Shown here: positions 13,319 to 20,505 of the stretch, one piece after another | How the letters are laid out: every line of letters starts with the position of its first letter | Numbering within the stretch: the stretch's first letter is position 1 | From: Purshia tridentata | Taxonomy: Eukaryota; Streptophyta; Magnoliopsida; Rosales; Rosaceae | Direction of reading: 5' to 3' | Length of the DNA: 20,505 bases | Assembly: GCA_003254885.1 (NCBI GenBank) | Contig: QANT01002557.1 | Span: 1-20,505 of the forward strand | Position numbers and translations under genes: made by a program | The notes under the pieces: generated by a model | Database searches by the model: none | The model's input: only the letters and a program-made list of their open reading frames with translations | What the model was told of the DNA's origin: nothing

Positions 13319-13677
13319 GCCAAAGTTCACTTTTGGTCCTTATAGTTTGAGCCAAGTTTATTTTAGTTTCTGTAGTTTCAATTATTATAATTTTAGTTAT
13401 ATAGTTTACAAATTGTTGCAATTCAAGTACATATTAGTTTTTTTATTCATAAAATCATCAAATTGGTTGTGCTTTTGGTCATATACTTTACAAATCATTT
13501 CAATTTTAGTCATGTACTTTAAATATCATTAATGATTCAATAACCAGTTGGAACAAATTAATAGACAAATATGCTTACGTGTCCTAGTATTACAATGATT
13601 TCTAAACTATAAAATTAAAATTATATGGACCAAAATAAAATATAACTCAAACTACAAGGACTAAAATCAAATTTAGT
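13319..13677. mobile_element. MITE-like inverted-repeat element
   Basis: The left arm reads TTTTGGTCCTTATAGTTTGAG (from about 13331). The reverse complement of the right arm reads TTTTAGTCCTTGTAGTTTGAG (right end about 13677), so 19 of 21 positions agree. Further GGACCAAAATAAAATA / TATTTTAGTTTC similarity lies inward. No clear target-site duplication was found, so the outer borders are approximate. Confidence 0.6.
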
Positions 13678-14417
13678 ATAATTCTAATAAAGAAACTTCT
13701 AAATTGGGAAAAAATTTTGTGCCACATTATGGCACAAGTATTTTGTGCCATAATCCTATGTGGCAAAATAAAATACTACACATCATTCTTTTATAATTTT
13801 TGTGATTTTACACATCACCATCTATTTTTAATATAAAATTAATATCATATTTAGTGAAAGACCATCTTATCTAAGCCAAATTAAATGATCCTAATTAATT
13901 TATACTTAATTAAATAATACACATCATTTTTTTGTTTTTGTTTTTNTTCTTTTGTTTTTGTTTTTACAATTATAGCGTTTCCGCAAGTACTGCTTGTTTG
14001 GCTTTATCCAAACATATTTCTGCATACTTCTAATATAAAAGGCTAGCGTATATGTTGTATATCTTCTTGTGAAAAAAAATCCTTAAAATGTAATGTAAAA
14101 AAGACAAACAAATTACAAAAGTAATGAATTTCTTAATGAAAGAGGAAAACCATAAATAACAAAGTCATTAAAAATCAATAATCATTCATGTCCAATTGCT
14201 ATACAAAACAACTCATCTAAAACCCACCCACCCCCCACCCTTGCTAGAATCTGATCTGACCATTATTTTATATATTTTATACTCTTGTTCTTGAATTCCT
14301 GTTGCGTTTTTAAGTAAAACTAGTTTAGTTTAACTTAGTTTTATATGTTTTTATAGGTTGAAGAGCAAAGAAAAGAAAACAAATAAAAAAGGGACACTTT
14401 GATATTTTCAGAGTTAG

Positions 14418-14518
14418 GAAATTCTGGGCAGATTAGCCTTCTTCTCGGATTAAACTACACCTCCTCGAAATTCTGGGCAGATCAGCCTTCTTCTCGGATT
14501 AAACTCAGCCTTCTCGGA
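14418..14518 (+). repeat. 49-bp-period direct repeat, two copies plus a partial third
   Basis: GAAATTCTGGGCAGATTAGC with CTTCTTCTCGGATTAAACT at 14418-14456 is repeated at 14467-14505 with one change. A shortened CAGCCTTCTCGGA follows at 14506-14518. It is GC-richer than its surroundings and may be a fragment of an inserted repeat within the larger element. Confidence 0.8.
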
Positions 14519-15293
14519 GCAAATGGGATGATAAGCCTTATATCGCTAAAAAGATACAGATGTCAGCTTTTTGTAGAATTTTACGGATCATGATTTGCAT
14601 TTTTCTAGGAAAAGTTATGGCTATTTGAGTACATATAGGTCAAGAAGCTGGTTTGTACGCAAATTAGCAAAGTTATATGTTATATGCATTTCAAAATATA
14701 TTTGCATGCAATGAGATGAGTATTTTATTAAATAAATTTTGTAAATATAATCAGTTACAAGTTGTTGATCGATGAGTCTCATATTATAGGCCTTACTCTA
14801 ATTAAATGTCCACAAGTGTTCAATATTAGCGAACAAAGCGAATGTCTAGTGCTGTTCAAAATATTTTTTAAGTTTAAGTCGTGTTTATTGTTTATTTTTG
14901 TTAGATCTAAATGAAGAATTTAATTTCTTCAGTTAGATTAAAAAAACCTTGTGAGTACGACAATCTTTTTTCATATAATATATTACATTCACTCTGTATA
15001 CTTGTAGGATATCGAACAGAACCTAACTTAAACTAAATAATTGGATTGTGTGTTTTTTTTTTCTCTAAAATTGGGGAATTTTTTTTTTAAGAAAACGTTT
15101 AGAGNAAAAAAAAAAACGTTTAGAGGTTTATAATTTTGTCATGAAATCTTTTTAAAATCTTTTTTCTTTTATGATTTGATTTATGTTTTATAGAATTTTA
15201 AATAAGGATATATTAGTCTTTTAAAATGCTTATATAGAAAATATATTATTAGATATATTAAGTAATTTAATTGATATGTTAATTCCATGTCAT

Positions 15294-15309
15294 TATGGCA
15301 CGTGCCATA
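15294..15309. repeat. perfect 16-bp palindrome in element right end
   Basis: TATGGCACGTGCCATA equals its own reverse complement and contains a CACGTG core. It is part of the right terminal region of the element at 13704-15333. Confidence 0.8.
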
Positions 15310-15333
15310 CTATGGCACTCTAGCATTGCCCAA

Positions 15334-16011
15334 TCCTAAATTCCCAACTCATGAAATATACAACCTCACATTTAATGCCACATGAAAACTACGTCCCTAA
15401 AGAAAAGAAAAGAAAGTAAACTACTGTTTCCTTAGCCTGAAAAATTTATATTCTATACCAATTAAAACATATTTAGCTTCTTTGTCTTTCAGCACTGTAA
15501 TTTTGGTGTTTTTAATAAAATCTTGCTCTTTCAAATAATTTAATGGATTAAATGATAGAAATAGTATATTTTTAATTAAATATTAAATAAATTGACTTGG
15601 CCTCCTTTAATCAAATTGCTTGAATAGATCAAATTTTATAAAAACCACTTACAGTAGAGTTTTGAAGCACAGAGAAGCCAAATCCGTACAACTCTATTCT
15701 CATAAGAACATGGAAAAAACAAAAAAACGAAACCACCACTCTATTACTTTATAAAAAAAGATATATTTTTTTTTTCATTGGAAGTAAATAAGTCTTTTGA
15801 CATAACAACCAAACAGGGATTAACCGCCTTCAGTCTTCTCCTTACATTCATTCAAAGATCCAAAGTTTAACAATACAAGTAAATCTTAAAATTCAACCCT
15901 TGCATCTTCCACGTCTCTTCCCTTCACCAACTACAAACCTCTCTCTCTTCTTGCAGTGGTTTTTCATGGTATTTTCCTCTGCTTAGCCGCCTTTCTGTCT
16001 CAGTTATAGTT
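15334..16011 (+). promoter_or_regulatory. upstream region and leader of the small gene at 16012
   Basis: AT-rich DNA with a TATA-like TTTATAAAA at 15748-15756, followed by a CT-rich leader-like tract (about 15895-15957). A six-codon upstream frame (ATG 15966, MVFSSA, stop TAG) precedes the proposed start. The transcription start cannot be set from sequence alone. Confidence 0.4.
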
Positions 16012-16410
16012 ATGGGATTGGACCACAGAAAGCTGATACTAACACAGGTCTGCGAGTCATATTGTAATCCAGAAAATGAATCAGGTTATTGTCTATCACC
16101 ATGACAATAACTTGGATTCTTCATTAGCTTCAAAGATTAATTTGCGCTTTCTAATGTTCATGCAGTGGAATCTAATGTGAATTCAAGTACCCAACTGGTT
16201 ATTGCTGTCAATAAATCAAACAAGGGAATTGGTCCCAAGAGAATTGGTGGGAATCAGAAATTGCAAAGACAGAAAGGTAGTTCTTCAAAAGGGAGAACTC
16301 TGCAAAATGGACCTCTTACCATGAAGAGGTCATCTTCTTACAATGGGAAGTTCCCATTCTGCCAGGATATCCAGAATTCTGACTCAGTCTTTCCTCTCCG
16401 AAGCTTTTGA
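16012..16410 (+). CDS. small two-exon basic protein of unknown function
   Basis: Proposed exons are 16012-16084 and 16166-16410, joined over an 81-bp intron with donor CAG/GTTATT and acceptor TTCATGCAG. The junction completes a Val codon (G+TG). The product is 105 residues: MGLDHRKLILTQVCESYCNP at the start, then a Ser/Asn-rich stretch (SNVNSSTQLV), a Lys/Arg/Gly-rich middle (KGIGPKRIGGNQKLQRQKG, SSSKGR), and the end KRSSSYNGKFPF through DSVFPLRSF. It is strongly basic with no signal peptide or membrane span. A CT-rich leader lies upstream and AATAAA at 16533-16538 downstream, which supports a transcribed gene. The start is the first ATG in the frame that splices without a stop. No family is recognised; a longer gene with other upstream exons is possible. 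Confidence 0.5.
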
Positions 16411-16532
16411 TCTCTCTTCTGCTTTTGTAATATAAATATTTCTCATCTTTGGTGAGAGGAGACATCTAAAAACTTAACTCTCAGAAAGATGAGATGAGAG
16501 TTCTCAAACTTTATTGTCAATTTGCGTACTTC

Positions 16533-16538
16533 AATAAA
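16533..16538 (+). terminator. polyadenylation signal AATAAA
   Basis: AATAAA 123 bp after the stop of the small gene at 16410, in T-rich context. Its position fits a plant near-upstream element. Confidence 0.5.
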
Positions 16539-16975
16539 ATCATGTTTTTTACCCAAGTGTATGTCAATGTCAGAATTGAAAAATTGAGGTTGAACCAAAA
16601 TGGGATCCAACTCATAATGCAGTTTGTGAAAAGAATCAAGCAATGGTAGATGAAGGTTTTTGTTTGTCTTGAACTACAGATGATGCTATTTATGGTTTAA
16701 ATAAAAACTATTGCAGTAGAGCAAAATGATTATGATCAATATGATTATCATCATGTATCTTTTCATTGACAAAGCTATGCATATGGACTGTTCCCATTGC
16801 TGCTTCCCTAAATCTGCAATATATGGAAAATACCACTGGACCTAAACAGATGAATAAACAAATTAATAGGGCCTATGCTTATCTTTTTCTACATAATCAG
16901 ACTCTTACCTTAATTTGTTTTAATCAGAACATGTGATCAATTGTCTTCTTGAAAACAAAAAGAAAACAAACTAAG
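16539..16975. other. intergenic DNA, nothing recognised
   Basis: AT-rich, with only short frames. It lies between the small gene and the minus-strand coding-like sequence. Confidence 0.45.
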
Positions 16976-17276
16976 CTAGAACAAGCCCAGCTCCAGCAAA
17001 CCCTTAGCATCTGCTGTCAACACTAGAACAGCAGTAGGAGGACCCACAAGCTTGTGCACAGCTAAATTCTTATAAAAGCTAAGAGTAGCAAGATAATAAA
17101 TTGCATAGTTCTGCTACCTATAAATGTGAGTAACAGAACACCTATCAAACACTCACGAGCAGCAGCTATTAATTAATGAGACTGAATAAAGGATGAGTAT
17201 CCTCAACCTCCCTGGACACAAGCAAGGACAGTATCTTTAGCAATAATAACTTTGATAGTATTTGCCCCATATATGC
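16976..17276 (-). pseudogene. unidentified minus-strand coding-like segments
   Basis: On the minus strand, TTATTTGCAG precedes a 69-bp exon-like stretch (17276-17208) reading IYGANTIKVIIAKDTVLACV and then QGG before TGA, or a GT donor at 17207. Further on, a 45-codon frame (17113-16976) encodes NYAIYYLATLSFYKNLAVHK and then VGPPTAVLVLTADAKG and LLELGLF before TAG. The simple splice between them does not keep frame, and no upstream exons were found to the right. It could be the degraded 3' end of a gene, an untranslated region, or chance. Confidence 0.2.
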
Positions 17277-17504
17277 CTGCAAATAAGGAAAAATAATTAT
17301 ATATTAAATGCTTACTTAGCATGCAACATGTTGAACAAAGAAACATTAAGTAAAACCTGACTGTCAATTTTACATAATTTTACTCAATGATGCTATTGTA
17401 ATCTGACTGTCTGTTGAACACAGATCGACCTAGCTAATATATAAAGAAAGACATGTGCCTTGGACAAGGGAATTGATCAAACTTTAGAAAATAACATGTA
17501 CCCC
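17277..17504. other. AT-rich spacer
   Basis: No coding or repeat structure recognised. It would be intronic if the minus-strand segments are real. Confidence 0.4.
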
Positions 17505-17643
17505 ATGGTCCAGTTTTTATTTAAACTTTGGCTTGACTTTTGACCCATCAAGCCTCTACAAATTAGCAATTTTATGGTCCAGTTTTTATTTAAACTTTGG
17601 CTTGACTTTTGACCTATCAAACCTCTACAAAATTAGCAATTTT
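17505..17643 (+). repeat. near-perfect 69-bp tandem duplication
   Basis: Copy 1 (17505-17573) and copy 2 (17574-17643) both run from ATGGTCCAGTTTTTATTTAA to ATTAGCAATTTT. They differ by two substitutions and one inserted A. The high identity indicates a recent duplication. Confidence 0.92.
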
Positions 17644-18500
17644 ATACTCATTTTGAAGTTATACATATCTTTTTTAAAACTACATAAATATCACTTAAAA
17701 AGGAATTATAGAACTCCAAATAATGAATGAAATTGAGGATATAGATAATGTTATAAAATTCGGAAGACAAAATAAAAAAATTTAACTTTAAATGAGTAAA
17801 GTGTAAAAAAAAAAAGTTAGCTTCATGAGTATTTATGCAAATAAGCCTTAACAAAAAAAAAAGGAAAAATTATTTGCAGTCAAGAGCTCATTAATCATTC
17901 AAATGTAGTCTTCCAATTACTGATCAAATAGGAACCTCATTTATTTATTAAATAAACTACTCTTAAGCCATAACTAACTCCCACAATTAGTTTTATGCCA
18001 CCGCTTTTACTACTATAGTTTTAGGTCATTCTTTTGTTATTTATTTATTTTAAAGCCATTATTCATTAATTTTTGAAGATAATTATTACAATTAATTAAA
18101 GAGTACGTTATTACAATCAATTAAATGAAATAATTATACTTTAAATCATGCATGCTATTATATTTAAAGTGTAATTCTTTCATTTCTAAGTCTAATTCTT
18201 ATTGAGTTAAGATTTAGTTTTAGATTTTTGTTGAGTTACACTTTAATTTAATTTTTTGTTATAACATCATATGTCAAAAGTTATACTTTATAATTTCGTA
18301 GAATTACATTTTACTTAATTTTTTTCTTAAGAATTTTTTATTTTATATTTTTATAGTTGAATTTTTTTTTTGTGCGTAAAAATATATTTTGTGACTTATT
18401 AATAAAGAATTATATTTGTTATGGTCAAAAACAAAAAAAATTTAAAACTTGAATTTATGACTAAAAAATATGATAAGTTGTAATTTATTAATAAAGTACT
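17644..18500. other. very AT-rich intergenic DNA
   Basis: Long A and T runs, with no gene, RNA or complete transposon recognised up to the hAT target-site duplication. Confidence 0.5.
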
Positions 18501-18508
18501 CTTATTTA
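18501..18508. repeat. hAT target-site duplication, left copy
   Basis: CTTATTTA immediately before TAGGGGTC, identical to 19444-19451. Confidence 0.9.
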
Positions 18509-19443
18509 TAGGGGTCACCAAAAAGCCCAAGGCCTGAAGCCCACCCGAAGCCCGCCCGACCCATTGGGCCCGAAGCCCGATTAGGCCCGAAATTTGGCCT
18601 GGCCCGCCCCGGCCAGAAAGTCTCTTAGGCGGGCTTTGGGCCATCCCCTTGAAGCCCAAGGCCCGCCCGAAGCCCGGCCCAAAGCTCGAAAAATGGCCCG
18701 AATTAGGCTCGAATTTTAATTCTTATAACAATTTATATAATTATATAACTAAATATATATATAACAAAATATATTGTTATATATAATTATATATAACTTA
18801 TAGTCTTATAATTATAATTTACATACATATAAATTATAACATACTTACATATCAATGCATAATTTATAATTTACATGTATTATGTAATCTACTAACCAAA
18901 TAATCAATTGCTTAATTGAAAATTTGAAACTCAATTATTCAGTTGAACATTGAAACCCCAATTAGATATATTGAAACTCCAATCACACCTAAATTAGTCA
19001 ATCTCCCAATTGCCCAAACCTCAATTTCTCAAACCTCAATCTTCCATTTATTAAGAGTTTAGGCCCTTTCCTAAACATTATACACTAAAACTATTATTTA
19101 ATAAGTATAAAATATAAAACCAAAATTTATGAGGCCTAATGTGTATGAGCTTGTTAATTTTAGGCTAAATTAAATATCTAAATTTTTTTTTAAAGTTGTG
19201 TTTAATATTCAAGTAATAAATACAAAAAAGAAGCTAAAAATGTCTAAAAGCTCGTTTGGGCCTAGCCCGACCCGGCCCAAAAGCTCGCATGACCCAAGCC
19301 CGATGGGCGGGCCTTGGGCTTGTGTATGTAAGCCCAAGCCCGGCCCGCCCCAGCCCGAAAATCTTATTGGGGTCTTCTTATCCAAGCCCGAGCCCGAAAA
19401 ATTAGGGCCGGTTTAGCCCAGCCCGACCCATTGCCGACCCCTA
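18509..19443. mobile_element. complete non-autonomous hAT element (935 bp)
   Basis: The left end TAGGGGTCACCAAAAAGCCC and the reverse complement of the right end TAGGGGTCGGCAATGGGTCG share 11 of the first 13 bases. A perfect 8-bp target-site duplication CTTATTTA flanks it (18501-18508 and 19444-19451), the hAT hallmark. Both subterminal regions (18509-18710 and about 19245-19443) are GC-rich and packed with GCCCG/AAGCCC/GGCCC motifs, while the 500-bp core is AT-rich. There is no transposase; the open frames at 18399-18659 (minus) and 19198-19416 (plus) are by-products of the repeats. It would need an autonomous hAT elsewhere to move. Confidence 0.92.
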
Positions 19444-19451
19444 CTTATTTA
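19444..19451. repeat. hAT target-site duplication, right copy
   Basis: CTTATTTA immediately after GACCCCTA, identical to 18501-18508. Confidence 0.9.
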
Positions 19452-19860
19452 TTTGTAATAGATATAAGATACAAATACGTGTAAAAAGCACATTATTTGG
19501 TTAATAATTAATTTTATTGACTAACATTATTGAAGATTGAAAGTATATATATTTTGGCAGCACTGATAATTAATATGTCAATTACCAAGTACTAAAATTA
19601 GTCAAAAAAATGTGGCTTCATTAATTTCTTATATGTAGAACTAAGTAATTTATTTTTAAGGCATCTCAACTTCAAATTAGTCTATGAATAACAAGGGTAC
19701 TTAATTAATAATATTTCATAATTGAAGTGCTTTAATTAAATTTTTTAAACTTGAGATTACAAGTTAAAAAGTGATATGAAATTAATTTACCGTATATAAT
19801 TGTAATTAACTAAAAAAGAGAAACCTATATATCTAAGTTAACCTAATAGAACAACAGTGA
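19452..19860 (+). promoter_or_regulatory. AT-rich upstream region with TATA box
   Basis: AT-rich DNA without coding features. TATATAT at 19826-19832 lies about 30 bp before the abrupt rise in GC and CT content at 19860, as expected for a plant core promoter driving the leader to the right. Confidence 0.45.
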
Positions 19861-20505
19861 GAGCCGTGTGCCGGCGCTAAAATCTGTGGCGGCACCAAAA
19901 TCTTTGCTTCTCAGTTCTCTCGCTCCCTTATCTAGCCATGTCTCTGTTATATACCTCTCTCCCCATCTCGTACGTCGCTCTCATTCTCTCCGTATCTCGG
20001 CTTAACGACGGAAACCCAACCGTACTCTCGGCGTTCCCAGCCTGTCACTCTCTCCTCTCAGCCGTGCCGCACATATTTCTCAGCCCCCTTTTTCCTCTTA
20101 TAGTCTTTTGGATATCTCCTTCATTCTGCCTCTGCAGCCTCACTTATTGATCCTTCATCTCTCAGTCCGCAAGCTGATTTTGAGGTATCAATCAAACTAA
20201 GCACTTGAATTTTTTTTCTTTTTAAAGTATAAAATCACAACCCCTATTTATCTGGTATTTTGCTACTGAATTATACCCACGTATATTTTATAAATATGTT
20301 TGTTCGGGACAATAATGCTTTATCTGATTTTGTTGCAAAATTTTAACAGTTGTCGCTATAAAGTGCCAAGATTCAGCCCATGGAAACGGAATTGCCCTGA
20401 GACTCACGGTGGGTAAAAAATTGGTTGCATAATTTTATATTTATTTATTTTTGTTTATTTAATTTTTCTGATAATTATATGAACAGGTTGCTACCGAATT
20501 ACCCT
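19861..20505 (+). other. 5' leader and first introns of a gene running off the right edge
   Basis: A CT-rich leader (about 19861-20184) ends at donor TTTTGAG/GTATCA. An exon-like stretch follows (20350-20408, acceptor TTTTAACAG, donor CACG/GTGGGT), then acceptor GAACAG with a final piece from 20487. Joining the last two exons gives an open frame VAIKCQDSAHGNGIALRLT then VATELP. That frame has TGA codons at the end of the first exon and no ATG, so the start codon may lie beyond the window or the exon model may be wrong. The 70-codon frame from ATG 19938 is a TC-rich leader artefact or upstream ORF. Protein family is unknown. Confidence 0.4.

Larger units (their letters stand above)
13704..15333. 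mobile_element. 1.63-kb non-autonomous TIR element with palindromic ends
   Basis: The left end runs TTGGGAAAAAATTTTGTGCC then TATGGCAC and GTGCCATAAT. The reverse complement of the right end runs TTGGGCAATGCTAGAGTGCC then TATGGCAC and GTGCCATAAT. The same motifs therefore occur in the same order at both ends. Flanks TTCTAAA (13697-13703) and TCCTAAA (15334-15340) match at 6 of 7. Each end carries internal GTGCCA/TGGCAC palindromes. The interior is AT-rich, has no transposase, and contains a 49-bp duplication (14418-14505). Superfamily is unassigned. Confidence 0.65.

Noticed and set aside
18399-18659. 86-codon minus-strand frame
   Set aside because: Crosses the left border and target-site duplication of the hAT element; its Gly/Pro-rich part is the translated GCCC repeat.
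19198-19416. 72-codon plus frame, Pro/Ser-rich
   Set aside because: Generated by the GC-rich subterminal repeats at the right end of the hAT element.

Overview
This is nuclear DNA of a flowering plant, most likely a eudicot. The evidence is spliced genes with GT..AG introns, long AT-rich spacers, pyrimidine-rich leaders, plant-type polyadenylation sequence, and remnants of CACTA, hAT and MITE DNA transposons plus retroelement-like sequence. Three ambiguous bases (N at 9589, 13946 and 15105) suggest a draft assembly. There is no sign of a bacterial, organellar or viral replicon.

Left part (1-6530): the 3' half of a polyamine oxidase gene of the AtPAO1 type, on the plus strand. Five exons (1971-2114, 3339-3488, 4924-5178, 5850-5931, 6032-6255) join in one frame with canonical splice sites and give 284 C-terminal residues. 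About 240 N-terminal residues, including the Rossmann FAD-binding fold, are not in the window. Bases 1-1970 hold low-complexity and repetitive DNA, so they are either a long repeat-filled intron or the flank of a 5'-truncated copy.

Middle part (6685-15333): a repeat-rich intergenic block with no intact gene. It holds two unpaired CACTA-type ends (6685 and 10922), a probable TE-derived GC-richer segment near 9600-10170, a frameshifted coding-like remnant just after the second CACTA end (10942-11200), a degenerate retroelement primer-binding-like site with a decayed gag-like reading frame (11434-11800), a 486-bp MITE with an imperfect 9-bp duplication (11929-12414), a second MITE (about 13319-13677), and a 1.63-kb terminal-inverted-repeat element (13704-15333) whose ends contain GTGCCA/TGGCAC palindromes.

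Right part (15334-20505): a small two-exon gene of unknown function (16012-16410, 105 residues), a region with coding-like but unidentified minus-strand sequence (16976-17276), a near-perfect 69-bp tandem duplication (17505-17643), and a complete 935-bp non-autonomous hAT element (18509-19443) with a perfect 8-bp target-site duplication. The right edge (about 19860-20505) looks like the promoter, leader and first introns of a gene that continues beyond the window.

The genes show no sign of working together. The clearest results are the C-terminal polyamine oxidase exons and the intact hAT element. No novel biological system is evident; the unidentified small gene and the coding-like fragments are the main unknowns.
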